From Syntrophomonadaceae bacterium (lineage in GTDB: Bacteria; Bacillota; PH28-bin88): a DNA stretch of 64,000 nt. The stretch covers positions 1 to 64,000 of the forward strand of contig JAGXSE010000039.1 of the NCBI GenBank assembly GCA_018333865.1, read 5' to 3'. Position numbers and translations under genes: made by a program. The notes beneath the pieces were generated by a model, which did no database searches, had not been told where the DNA came from, and saw only the letters and a list, made by a program, of their open reading frames with translations. Of the stretch, positions 32,249 to 41,367 are shown piece after piece (position 1 is the first letter of the stretch; each line of letters begins with the position of its first letter).

Positions 32249-34165
32249 CTAACAGGCTCCAAGGCTATTAACTGGCAGGTGAACAAAGAGGGTGGTCCCT
32301 TGGCCTTCCTGGCTTTCTATGGAAATCCTGCCGCCATGATTTTCCACGATCTGCCGGCAAAGAAACAGCCCCAGACCAGTCCCTTCGAGCTTGGTGGTAA
32401 AGAATGGGTCAAATACCTGGGGCAAGAGATGGGCGGGAATACCACGCCCGGTATCTTTCACATACAGGGTGAGCCAGTCTGGTTCATTGTTCTTTTTTGC
32501 ACCAACTACAATGGAGCCGCCCGCCTGAGTTGCTTCCAAGGCATTGAGCAAAGCGTTTATCAATACCTGCTTGATTTGTTCACAATCAGCAGACAAATCC
32601 GGCAAATTTCCTTCGCAGTCTATTGTCAGGCTTATATCCCTGAGCAAGGTTTCACCCCTTAAAAGTTCCTCTAATTCACTAATCAGCTGAGCGGATGAGG
32701 TTTTGCCGACTTGGGGGGGGTGAGGCTTGGCCAGGTTCATTAAGGTCTTTAATAATTTATTGATTCGCTCCAGTTCCTCTAAAATAATATCCAGGTACTT
32801 ACCCTTAGGATTACCTGCTAATTCTTTTGCCAGCAGCTGGGCAAAACCCTTGATCGAAGTCAGGGGATTCCGGATTTCGTGAGCCGCCCCCGCCGCTACT
32901 TCTCCGATAAAGGATAGCCGCTGGGAGCGGGACGCTAAAGACTCCAGCGCTTGCCGGGCGGAATCATCCCGCAAAACCAGGATCAGACCAACAGGCTGGT
33001 CATCAAGACCGCTCAACAAGTTACCGCTAATTTTCAAATTTCTTTCGCTGCCGTCTTGATAGCAAATTAGTTCCAAGCTGGTCTGCCGCTCCCGCCTGGT
33101 CTTTTCCACGATGTCTTTCAACTGGACAATCAGCTCACTGTCGTTTTGCAAGAAAAGCTGGTTGATTAGCATACCAACAGCTGTGGTATCCAAACCAGCC
33201 AGCTTGACAAAAATCCTGTTATGCCAGATCACATTTCCATCCATATCCAATACAGCTACACCGGCTTCAAACTGATCCAGGACCCATTCCCTGAGGGAAG
33301 ACATGGCAGCAGTCATCAAGGCATGATATGCTTTCAGGTTCTTCACTGCGCTTTTATGACGGCTTTGTTGGCGGTTAAGTTCAATCAGAATCTCCATAAT
33401 ATTAAGCAGGTTAAAATAATTTACTGGCGCGTAAAAACAAAGGACCTGCGGAAATTCAGGAGCACCGGCAAGCTGCCCCGGCTGGTGGCTTACTACCACT
33501 ACCCTGCTGCCTTCTATGCCTGCATTGGAAATAAGCTCCAAAGCATTCCCCAGTTCTTCCAGCGGCTGCCGGTAACTGATCAATACCAAATCAAACTGGT
33601 AGTCAGCCAGTTTCATGGCAGCCTCTGCCGGCGTATAGGCATCAATTACTTTATATCCGCTGCTCTCAAGCAGCGTACGGAGGGAAATGCCTTCAAACCC
33701 GGCATCAAGGTGCAGAAATAAAATCAGGGCCGGAATAGAAACCATCCAGCGGTCTTGTTCCTTCTTTTTCGATCCGGTAAGTTCCGCAGCCCATTCCAAC
33801 AAAGGATCGACTCTGGAGAAGGTACGGGGTTGAACATCGTCTTTAAAAAGATAGGCGGCTGCGCCTCTTTGGATCCCGGCGATTACTTCCTGATCCTCCA
33901 AACAGCAACCGGTAAGAAAAATAAAGGGGATGTCCCGGCAAAACGGTAAAGATTTCAGCTCTGAGCAAAACTGGAGCCCGTTTTTTTCCGGCAATAAAAC
34001 TTCGCTGATAATTAAATCAGGCAGAAGGGCTCTGGCTTGAGCTATGCCTTCCACTCCGTTGGCAGCCATAACCACCTGAAAACTGGCATCTGCCAGTCTT
34101 TTGCCCAAGGCAGTACGGTAGTTGGAGTCGCTGTCAACCAGCAAAACTGTTTTTGCTTTAGCCAT
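32249..34165 (-). CDS. Sensor histidine kinase with two degenerate receiver domains and PAS
   Basis: 638 residues, cytosolic. Residues 1-120 are a receiver fold in which the phospho-acceptor position is Glu (LIISEVLLPEKNG); residues ~150-270 are a second receiver-like domain with Ser there (LVLISYRQP). A PAS domain (~300-415) follows. The kinase core has GAAHEIRNPLTSIKGFAQL with the phosphorylated histidine, and an ATPase domain with DTGRGIPAHLL and GTGLGLFLCRQIVE. It probably phosphorylates a response regulator elsewhere. No receiver partner or DNA-binding regulator is next to it. Confidence 0.92.
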   Translation of the reverse strand: MAKAKTVLLVDSDSNYRTALGKRLADASFQVVMAANGVEGIAQARALLPDLIISEVLLPEKNGLQFCSELKSLPFCRDIPFIFLTGCCLEDQEVIAGIQRGAAAYLFKDDVQPRTFSRVDPLLEWAAELTGSKKKEQDRWMVSIPALILFLHLDAGFEGISLRTLLESSGYKVIDAYTPAEAAMKLADYQFDLVLISYRQPLEELGNALELISNAGIEGSRVVVVSHQPGQLAGAPEFPQVLCFYAPVNYFNLLNIMEILIELNRQQSRHKSAVKNLKAYHALMTAAMSSLREWVLDQFEAGVAVLDMDGNVIWHNRIFVKLAGLDTTAVGMLINQLFLQNDSELIVQLKDIVEKTRRERQTSLELICYQDGSERNLKISGNLLSGLDDQPVGLILVLRDDSARQALESLASRSQRLSFIGEVAAGAAHEIRNPLTSIKGFAQLLAKELAGNPKGKYLDIILEELERINKLLKTLMNLAKPHPPQVGKTSSAQLISELEELLRGETLLRDISLTIDCEGNLPDLSADCEQIKQVLINALLNALEATQAGGSIVVGAKKNNEPDWLTLYVKDTGRGIPAHLLPQVFDPFFTTKLEGTGLGLFLCRQIVENHGGRISIESQEGQGTTLFVHLPVNSLGAC

Positions 34166-34492
34166 GCTGTTACCGTCCTTAAGCTCGCATTTGGCTTTTT
34201 AACCATCAGGAGAAACCGTAAAGCAGTTTTAACACACCTTTGCAACGAGGCGGGGGACTTAAATCCACCGCCTGAAAAATTACCAAAGTAGACAATTCTG
34301 TATGCTATCAAGAATTCCTGCCAATTCTGTCCATATTAAAAATTTTTCCCCATCTGTTGATCCCAATAAAGTAAAACAATACCATTTTCAAGCGGGTTTC
34401 CCGCAAAAGAAACTTCCTTGAGTGCAAGCCAGAATCTTCTATGGAAGTCAGGTATAATCCGCACTCAATTGATAAGGTGTCTTCATGGTCGC
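34166..34492. other. Intergenic region upstream of the sensor kinase
   Basis: Holds a hairpin AGGCGG...CCGCCT (34248-34273) with complementary GGAC/GTCC-like inner bases, in the kinase leader, and a short GCGGG/CCCGC hairpin near 34395. A possible minus-strand TTGGCA-16-TACAGA promoter lies near 34285-34315. No gene is evident. Confidence 0.35.
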
Positions 34493-35080
34493 CTAGCTAT
34501 TGCGGCGAAAGATGCTGCAATCGATAACTCCTTCTTCAGTGACCACAAAATCCACCGGGAAATCATGCTCATCTGCCTCTATATGTTCAAACACCTGCAG
34601 CTGATAGGCTAACGCCACTGCCTTAGCCCGGTGAGTTAACGACCGTAAAAAACGATCATAGTATCCTGCTCCATACCCCAGGCGGTTTCCGGATCGATCG
34701 AAAGCAACCCCCGGCACCAGTACCAAGTCTATCTCAGCAGGGTCGACTGGCCGCAATGACTCCGGCTTTGGTTCCAAGATGCCCCAAGCTCCCGGAGCCA
34801 AGTCCTCTTCGGTGTTTAAGAGCCTGGAGGCTAGCAGCCGCCTGGGGTTTTCCAAACATACCGGGACAACTGCCTGCTTTCCTGCGGCAAGAGCCTGGCT
34901 AATCAGGGATGCAGTATCCACTTCTTGACGGAAGGCAAGATAAACCATTACCGTAAGGGCATGCCGCCATTCCGGCAAGCCTATAATTAAATTGCTGATC
35001 TTCTCGCTTTTTAATATTACTTCGCCAGGGCTTAATGCTAGTCGCTGAGAAATAATCTGGCGACGAATCTCTTTTTTCAA
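34493..35080 (-). CDS. 5-formyltetrahydrofolate cyclo-ligase
   Basis: 195 residues. DLVLVPGVAFDRSGNRLGYG then GYYDRFL near residues 118-145 is the hallmark ATP/folate motif, and KKEIRRQI opens the protein as usual. It converts 5-formyl-THF to 5,10-methenyl-THF with ATP, returning stalled folate to one-carbon metabolism. It is divergent from the formate dehydrogenase gene, which fits a one-carbon theme. Confidence 0.95.
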   Translation of the reverse strand: MKKEIRRQIISQRLALSPGEVILKSEKISNLIIGLPEWRHALTVMVYLAFRQEVDTASLISQALAAGKQAVVPVCLENPRRLLASRLLNTEEDLAPGAWGILEPKPESLRPVDPAEIDLVLVPGVAFDRSGNRLGYGAGYYDRFLRSLTHRAKAVALAYQLQVFEHIEADEHDFPVDFVVTEEGVIDCSIFRRNS

Positions 35081-35146
35081 CTACTCCCCTCCATTCTGCA
35101 AAAGTTTAAATCAAAACATTTTTTTGCCATTTTTATTAGGATAGGT

Positions 35147-35163
35147 CTGGTTTATTATTTGCC
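35147..35163 (+). promoter_or_regulatory. Possible sigma-54 promoter of fdhA
   Basis: TGG (35148-35150) and TTGC (35159-35162) place GG and GC exactly 10 bases apart, but the -24 block TGGTTTA is weaker than consensus. It lies ~182 bases before the proposed fdhA start. No clear sigma-A alternative was found. Confidence 0.4.
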
Positions 35164-35344
35164 ATGAAAAGCTCAAATCCTTTATATGGTAGCTGGCTGC
35201 GATCTGTTTTTTTGAATTATGCAATTGAATATGGCTTTGAAGGTTTTTTGTGGGTTTTATCACAAATAGCAGGATTCTCTATGGCCGAAAGAGAATCAGA
35301 TATGTATAAATATTTTAGCAAATCTAAATTTAGGAGGGAAATTT

Positions 35345-38032
35345 ACGCTTAAACTTATCATTGATGACCAGAAAGTGGCTGCATCGCCAGGCTCGACCGT
35401 TTTAGCGGCAGCCAACGCCGCGGGGATCTATATCCCGGCGCTTTGTTATCACCCGGATTTATCTAATTTCGGCGGCTGCCGGATCTGCACCGTGGAGATT
35501 AACGGCAAAACGGCGCGGGCTTGTTTTGCCAAAGTGGAAGAAAATATGGTCGTCTGGACCGATACTCCTGAGGTAACAGAACTGCGCAGGAAGGCATTGG
35601 AAAAAATTTTTGCCGCCCATAACCCGGACTGTCAGTCATGTAGCCGCAACGGTGATTGCGAGCTGCAAAAAGCATCTGCTTTCGTTGGGTTTACTGAGGT
35701 ACACCAGGCTGGTCTTGCCAGAAACGTAAGCAAAGTGCCCTCCGATACTTCAAATCCGTTTTTTAGCCTGGACCACACCCGCTGTATCCTGTGCGGCATC
35801 TGTATCCGCACCTGCAAGGAGATTAATGGGGTTGCCGCCATTAGCTTCGGCCGCAGCAGCACAGGCGAGAGATGTGTTTCAACGGCAGATGGCAAACCAT
35901 TAGCCGAGTCTAAGTGTGAATCCTGCGGCGAATGCGTCGACCGCTGCCCCACCGGGGCCTTAGCCCGTAAAAACAGCTGGCGTCCGGCGAGGGAAGTCAA
36001 GACCATCTGCCCGTATTGCGGCGTAGGTTGTGGGATCTACCTCGGCGTGCGCGGCGACCGGGTAGTGTCAGTGCGCGGTGACCGGGAAAACCCGGCCAAT
36101 AATGGCCAGCTCTGTGTAAAGGGTCGTTTCGGCTACCATTTTATTAACCACCGCAATCGCCTGACCACCCCGCTGATTAAAAAAGACGGTGTTTTTACCG
36201 AGGCCACCTGGGATGAAGCTTTAGACCTGGTAGCTAATAAGTTCCTGGATCTAACAAAGAGGTACGGCCCAGATACCTTGGCTGCTGTCAGTTCAGCCCG
36301 GTGCACAACAGAGGACATCTATCTATTCCAGAAACTTGTGCGCCACCTCGGCACTAATAATATCGACCATTGCGCGCGCCTCTGACACGCTCCCTCTGTG
36401 GTCGGTCTGGCCACAACCCTGGGCAGCGGCGCTATGACCAACACCAATGCCGAGTTTGCCAACAGTGACGCCTTCTTAATTATTGGCTCCAACACCTCGG
36501 AAACCCATCCGGTGATTGCTTATCGTGTCCGCAAGGCCGTGGGGAAAGGCGCCAAGCTGATTGTCGCCGACCCGCGCCGCATTCCTTTGGTTAATTTTGC
36601 CGATGTACACCTGCAGTTTAAGCCGGGAACAGATGTGGCTTTGCTGAACGGCCTGCTTCACGTGATCTTAAAAGAGGGCTTGGAAGACAAGGAGTACATT
36701 GCCAGCCGTACTGAAGGCTTTGCGGAGATGCTGGAAACAGTGGAAAAATACACGCCGGAGTTTGTGGCGGAAATTACCGGTGTGCCGGCAGAGGATCTGG
36801 TCACCGCCGCCCGCCTATTCGGTGCCGCCGGAAATGCCGCCATCCTTTACTGCATGGGTGTCACTCAGCAGACCAGCGGCACAGACAATGTCCTGGCACT
36901 GGCCAACCTCTCCCTGGCTACCGGCAACATTGGCAAGCCATATGCGGGTTTAAACCCGTTGCGCGGCCAAAACAACGTCCAGGGAGCATGCGATATGGGC
37001 GCCTTGCCTGTTGTCTTCACCGGCTACCAACCAGTAGCGAGCGAAGAGGTCCGGGCCAAATTCTCTCAAGCCTGGGGAATAGAGCTTTCCGGCAAACCGG
37101 GCTTGACCATGACCGAAATTATTGACGCCGCCCTCGATAAAAAGGTGCGTGCACTGTATGTGATGGGGGAAAACCCGCTCCTTACCGAACCCAATGTCAA
37201 TCATACCAGGGAGAGCCTGGAGGCCCTTGACTTTCTGGTAGTACAGGACATTTTCCTTACAGAAACAGCACAACTTGCCGATGTAGTCCTGCCTGCCGCC
37301 TCATTTGCGGAAAAAGACGGCACCTTTGTGAATACAGAGCGCCGCGTGCAGCGGGTGCGGCGAGCCGTCCGGCCCCGCGGACAAAGCAAGCCGGACTGGG
37401 AGATTTGCCAGCTGTTGGCTAAAAAGTTAGGCTTTGACTGGGGCCATACCTCCGCCGCTGAAATCTTTGCGGAAATCAGCCGTCTTACGCCCAGTTATGG
37501 CGGCATCAGCTATCAGCGGTTGGAAGCAGACGGCTTGCAGTGGCCCTGCACCACCCCGGATCACCCCGGGACGCCCATCCTGCATGTCGGTCAGTTCGCC
37601 CGCGGGCTCGGCAAGTTTTCTGCTGTGGAGTATCGACCGGCAGCAGAGGAAATGGACGACGAGTTCCCCTTCCTGTTGACTACAGGACGCAGCCTTTACC
37701 AATACCACACCGGCACCATGACCGGCAAGAGTGACGGGTTGAATCAGTTTCACCGGGAAGAACTGATGGAGATTAATCCGGCTGATGCCGCCCGCCTCGG
37801 TATTAATGAAGACGACGTGGTACAGGTTGTTTCCCGGCGCGGGACCGTCAGAAGCAAGGTAAAAATTACCGAAAACATCAAAAGAGGCGTCCTTTTTATG
37901 ACCTTCCACTTCGCGGAAACAGCAGCCAACCTCTTGACAAACCCGCAGCTTTGCCCAAAGGCCAAGACGCCGGAACTCAAAGTCTGCGCGGTCCGGGTGG
38001 AAAAAACCAGCTGCCATTGCAAGAATTGCTAA
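35345..38032 (+). CDS. fdhA: Formate dehydrogenase alpha subunit, selenocysteine-containing
   Basis: One frame of 895 codons with TGA at 36383-36385 read as selenocysteine (Sec347) in the active-site context DHCARL-Sec-HAPSV. The N-terminal part is NuoG-like: a 2Fe-2S domain, CQSCSRNGDC (His/Cys-type cluster), and two ferredoxin clusters (CILCGICIRTCKE, CESCGECVDRCPTG). CPYCGVGCG opens the molybdopterin part with its own cluster, and MGENPLLTEPN lies later. It interconverts formate and CO2. RBS AGGAGGG (35332-35338) sits 6 bases before ACG at 35345, the only suitable start; an in-frame GTG at 35375 lacks an RBS and would remove the first beta strand. sbtA and sbtB follow. Confidence 0.93.
36383..36415 (+). 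promoter_or_regulatory. Bacterial SECIS element and UGA selenocysteine codon in fdhA
   Basis: After the TGA (36383-36385), an 11-base spacer leads to TGTGGTC (36397-36403), loop GGTCT (36404-36408) and GGCCACA (36409-36415), a 7-bp stem with one G-U pair. The GGUCU apical loop resembles the E. coli fdhF SECIS. SelB would bind it to insert Sec. selA, selB and selC are not in the window. Confidence 0.9.
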
Positions 38033-38041
38033 ATTAAAAAA

Positions 38042-38068
38042 GGTGCGGCTGCCGCAAGGCACCGCACC
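38042..38068 (+). terminator. Hairpin after fdhA
   Basis: GGTGCGG (38042-38048) and CCGCACC (38062-38068) form a strong stem, but the following CTTATA is a weak T tract, so partial read-through into sbtA is plausible. Confidence 0.6.
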
Positions 38069-38126
38069 CTTATAGGAGAAAGGGAATTTTCGAAAGTCTA
38101 CGAAACAAGAAAAGGGGGATCGTCCT

Positions 38127-39158
38127 TTGTACAACATATGGGATATTGTCTTAACTAACTTTTCTTCGGCTCCTGTATTATTCTTTTTCCTCGGTGTGCT
38201 TGCTGTCATTAGCAAGTCTGATTTGCATATTCCGAATCATGTTGGGCAGGGGGTAGTTATTTTTTTAATGGCTTCCATTGGCATTAGAGCCGGAAAGGAA
38301 ATTGCGGAAATGCCGGGCGGCATTTTGGCGGTACTGCCTTATGCGATGGTTGCCGCATTGTTTGGGATAAGCATTGCTGCCGCAAGCTATTTTCTTTTAA
38401 CAATACTCCTGCGCTTAGACTCGTCCAATGCTGGAGCACTGGCCGCAAGCTTTGGCGCGGTAAGTTCGGCAACCTTGATGGTAGCCATTTCTTTGCTGGA
38501 TAGCCTGGGAGTAGCTTACGAAGGATTTGTCCCTGCTCTTTACCCATTTATGGATTCTGCTTCTATCATTATGGCCATTTTTCTGGGCAAATGGGGTCTT
38601 TATCGCCAAAAATATTCTCAAGATCCCGGTACCTCTGAAGCAAAAATCTTGCCAGTTAACAATAAGAACAAAATCGGAACCCTTATTTTGGAGACAGTAA
38701 CAAATAGTGGGGTTTATGTCTTGCTGGGTTCGCTGGTAATTGGCTTAATCGCTGGTCCGGAAAGACTGGAAAGAGAGATGAAATTTTTCTATTGGATGTT
38801 CAGAGGAGTTTTATGCCTCTTTTTATTGGAAATGGGCATCCTGGCAGCCTCCCGTCTGAAAGAGCTTAAATCCGTCAGCCCGCTGGTTCTTCCCTTTTCT
38901 ATTTTTATTGCCCTGTGCAGTGGAACGCTGGCCGTTTTTGCAGCTACTCTTCTTGGTTTAAGCCCCGGGGGAGCCCTCATCTTTGCTGCTATGGCGGCCG
39001 GAGCATCCTATGTAACAGTTCCTGCCGCTGTACGGGTTTCTTTACCGGAAGCCAATCCGTCTCTTTATATCGGAACGGCCATTGGCATTACTTTTCCATT
39101 TAACATGGCTGTCGGTTTACCAGTATTCTTAACGCTTGCTCAACACCTTGCCAAATAA
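38127..39158 (+). CDS. sbtA: SbtA-family sodium-dependent bicarbonate transporter
   Basis: 343 residues with about ten membrane helices. SSAPVLFFFLGVLAV and KSDLHIPN at the N-terminus and ALAASFGAVSSATLMVA in the first half match the SbtA signature; GASYVTVPAAVRVSLPEA in the second half is the inverted-repeat counterpart. The TTG start has AAAAGGGGG upstream. SbtA imports bicarbonate with sodium; in cyanobacteria it is inhibited by SbtB. Here it follows formate dehydrogenase and precedes a PII-like gene, so it probably supplies inorganic carbon for CO2 reduction. Confidence 0.9.
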   Translation: MYNIWDIVLTNFSSAPVLFFFLGVLAVISKSDLHIPNHVGQGVVIFLMASIGIRAGKEIAEMPGGILAVLPYAMVAALFGISIAAASYFLLTILLRLDSSNAGALAASFGAVSSATLMVAISLLDSLGVAYEGFVPALYPFMDSASIIMAIFLGKWGLYRQKYSQDPGTSEAKILPVNNKNKIGTLILETVTNSGVYVLLGSLVIGLIAGPERLEREMKFFYWMFRGVLCLFLLEMGILAASRLKELKSVSPLVLPFSIFIALCSGTLAVFAATLLGLSPGGALIFAAMAAGASYVTVPAAVRVSLPEANPSLYIGTAIGITFPFNMAVGLPVFLTLAQHLAK

Positions 39159-39275
39159 GGCTGAATGGTAAAATAAGTATTCGCGTGAATAATTGGCGGT
39201 CAAGGTTTTGAGGAGATAGCCAGAATGGTAGTCCCTTCAGGCCGGAATCATTTTTAAATTAGGAAGGTGAATACA

Positions 39276-39599
39276 GTGCAGCTTACCGAGGCAAAAAAGG
39301 TGGTCATCATTACCGAGGCGGTAATAGAGGAGCAGGTCATCAGCCTGCTAAACGCCTGCGGGGCCAAGGGCTACACAGTGTACAGGGAACTTGCAGGCAA
39401 AGGCGTACGTCGAATTCGTTCAGGTTTGAGAACATGGCAGGGGCAATTCGCCATGAATGTGCGCATTGAAACGATCGTGGTCGGGGAAGAGCAGGCTTCC
39501 TATGTCATGGAGGAGGTTTACAACAAGTTTTTGGCCGAAAAGTATGCGGGGATTATTTACATGGAAGATGTTCGCGTAATCCGTACGTGGAAATTTTAA
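39276..39599 (+). CDS. sbtB: SbtB-like PII signalling protein
   Basis: 107 residues from GTG 39276, 8 bases after AGGAAGG; another GTG at 39267 overlaps that RBS. The PII ferredoxin-like fold is visible in KKVVIITEAVIEEQV, GAKGYTVYRELAGKGVRRIR and the C-terminal VYNKFLAEKYAGIIYMEDV. In cyanobacteria SbtB binds adenyl nucleotides and gates SbtA. Gene order sbtA-sbtB is the standard one, 117 bases apart. Confidence 0.9.
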   Translation: MQLTEAKKVVIITEAVIEEQVISLLNACGAKGYTVYRELAGKGVRRIRSGLRTWQGQFAMNVRIETIVVGEEQASYVMEEVYNKFLAEKYAGIIYMEDVRVIRTWKF

Positions 39600-39628
39600 T
39601 CATCTTATAATATACCCGCTCTGAGGAA

Positions 39629-39757
39629 TGGGGACATACCTGCTAGAAATCAGGACGTAGGAAGCAGGAGGCAAGAGTCAGATGCCTAGGGACTAAAATC
39701 CGATTATCTATCCTGTTTCCTGCCTCTTGCTTCTTGAACGGGACAGGAATGTCCCCA
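39629..39757. mobile_element. MITE-like inverted-repeat element
   Basis: TGGGGACATACCTG at the left is mirrored by CAGGAATGTCCCCA at the right, and inner GGAAGCAGGAGGCAAGAG pairs imperfectly with the CCTGCCTCTTGCTTC region. The ~129-bp unit has no reading frame. It separates the plus-strand sbtB from the minus-strand larE and may also end both transcripts. Confidence 0.6.
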
Positions 39758-39773
39758 ACTAGTGGGGGTATTA

Positions 39774-39795
39774 TTAGAGCGGATAGCTATCTATG
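39774..39795 (+). repeat. Dispersed 22-bp repeat, copy 1
   Basis: TTAGAGCGGATAGCTATCTATG. Near-identical copies occur at 48082-48103 and, on the other strand, at 62227-62247. All three are intergenic. Confidence 0.6.
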
Positions 39796-39815
39796 TAAAT
39801 TGGATGCGAAAAATG

Positions 39816-40622
39816 TCAGATGTTCAAAACCTCATTCATGCTGCCGGACCTGAACCCATCCAAATCCAAGGTTATATAGGTGTACCCGATGTGTTTCAAT
39901 GCTGCCGCAACTTCCCCGGCTTTTGCAAGGATAAGTTGAAAATCCTGGGGCAACACCTCAATCCGCGCGATGGTGCCATGATGGCGAACTCGCAACTGTC
40001 GCAAGCCCAATCCCCTGATATAGTCTTCCGCCTGACCGATCATCACCAGCTTGTCTTTAGTGATTTTTTCACCGTAGGGGAAGCGGGAAGAAAGACAAGC
40101 GTAAGAGGGTTTATCCCAGGTATCCAGTCCCATCAGCCGTGAAAGCTGCCGGATGTCTTCTTTGGTTAACCCGGCTTCTTTTAAAGGGCTTCGGATACCT
40201 AGTTCCTGGCCGGCCTTCATCCCTGGCCGATGATCAAACTGGTCGTCGTAGTTTGCACCATCCAGCACATATCTGAAACCCTGTTCTTTGGCCATCTCTT
40301 TTAGCTTGCCAAAAAGTTCTATTTTACAAAAATAACACCGGTCCGGAGAATTCGCTGCAAAGTCCTCATTGGCCAGCTCATCCGTCCAGATTTGGGTATA
40401 ATTAAAGCCAAACCTTTCCGCCAAAGCTTCGGCAGCCTCCACTTCATGAGCAGGGTAAGTCTCGGAACAAGCGGTGACCACTAAGAGGTTATTTTCCAAG
40501 ACTTCTTGCGCTACTTTAGCCAAAAATGTGCTGTCCACTCCGCCAGAATAAGCCACCACCCCACTCCCGCATTCTCTCAGAATGGTCTTTAATCGCTCCA
40601 GTTTAACTTCTAATATATCCAT
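39816..40622 (-). CDS. larE: LarE-type sulfur-insertion enzyme for the nickel-pincer cofactor
   Basis: 268 residues from ATG 40620-40622 (MDILEVKLERL). VVAYSGGVDSTFLAKVA is the PP-loop that binds ATP. Three cysteines lie in the expected places: RCYFCK and ACLSSRFPYG. Sacrificial LarE has one cysteine, while three-cysteine LarE uses a labile 4Fe-4S cluster, so this is probably the catalytic form. It sulfurates the precursor of the Ni-pincer cofactor needed by LarA; a LarA homologue is encoded at 57.1-58.5 kb. LarB and LarC are not in the window. Confidence 0.9.
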   Translation of the reverse strand: MDILEVKLERLKTILRECGSGVVAYSGGVDSTFLAKVAQEVLENNLLVVTACSETYPAHEVEAAEALAERFGFNYTQIWTDELANEDFAANSPDRCYFCKIELFGKLKEMAKEQGFRYVLDGANYDDQFDHRPGMKAGQELGIRSPLKEAGLTKEDIRQLSRLMGLDTWDKPSYACLSSRFPYGEKITKDKLVMIGQAEDYIRGLGLRQLRVRHHGTIARIEVLPQDFQLILAKAGEVAAALKHIGYTYITLDLDGFRSGSMNEVLNI

Positions 40623-40698
40623 GAATTTCACTCCTTTACCGCAACTAAAATAAAGTACATTCGCCAGCAAGGGATATTTTCCTTTTTCGGGGCTTTAC

Positions 40699-41352
40699 TT
40701 AAAAGTGATTGCCCAAATTGTCAATCGCCTTATTGCTGCCCAGGACCACTAATAAGTCTTGCCCACTGATCAATGTTTCCGCACCCGGAGCAATAATCAA
40801 TTCGTCATCCCTTTTGATCACCAGAACGTTTAACCCCATCTTAACCCGCAAATTTAGCTGGCCCAGCGTCTTGCCTACCATTTTAGGCGTTGCGTTAATT
40901 TCTGCGATGCTGTAATCCGGCGACAACTGAATTTGGTCCAAGATCTGGCAGGATACGAGACAGTGGGCAACCCGGACTCCCATATCCCGTTCGGGAAAAA
41001 TAACCAGATCTGCCCCCACCTTCTCCAAGACCTTGCCGTGCAGCTCATTTTGGGCCTTGGCCACAAGGTTTTTGACGCCCATTTCCTTCAGCATCACCGT
41101 CGCCAGGATGCTGGTCTGGATATCCTGGCCGATAGCCACCACCACTGTATCGAAATTCCTAATGCCAAGAGATTTAAGAACTTCTTCGTTATGGACGTCT
41201 GCCTGAACGGCCTTGGTTACTTCCCCGGCAATTTTTTCTACAGTCTCCTCATGGGCATCTACTGCCAGCACTTCATGCCCCATCCTGGCCAATGTAACTG
41301 CCAGACTGGTCCCGAATCTACCCAAACCAAGTACGGCAAACTGTTTCCGCAT
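40699..41352 (-). CDS. trkA: TrkA/KtrA potassium-uptake regulatory subunit
   Basis: 217 residues. The N-terminal RCK domain has VLGLGRFGTSLAVTLARMGHE and later VVVAIGQDIQTSI, which bind NAD or ATP; the TrkA-C domain is at the C-terminus (LNVLVIKRDDELIIAPGAETL). It gates the TrkH/KtrB channel. It lies 15 bases after the trkH stop on the same strand. Confidence 0.93.
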   Translation of the reverse strand: MRKQFAVLGLGRFGTSLAVTLARMGHEVLAVDAHEETVEKIAGEVTKAVQADVHNEEVLKSLGIRNFDTVVVAIGQDIQTSILATVMLKEMGVKNLVAKAQNELHGKVLEKVGADLVIFPERDMGVRVAHCLVSCQILDQIQLSPDYSIAEINATPKMVGKTLGQLNLRVKMGLNVLVIKRDDELIIAPGAETLISGQDLLVVLGSNKAIDNLGNHF

Positions 41353-41367
41353 GAATACCGACCCCCT

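Noticed and set aside
35164-35352. 62-codon plus-strand frame upstream of fdhA.
   Set aside because: Its ATG abuts the possible -12 promoter element, it has no RBS, and its end overlaps the fdhA ribosome site.
35375-38032. fdhA as a pseudogene split by a stop codon at 36383.
   Set aside because: TGA is at the known Sec position and is followed by a correctly spaced SECIS hairpin.
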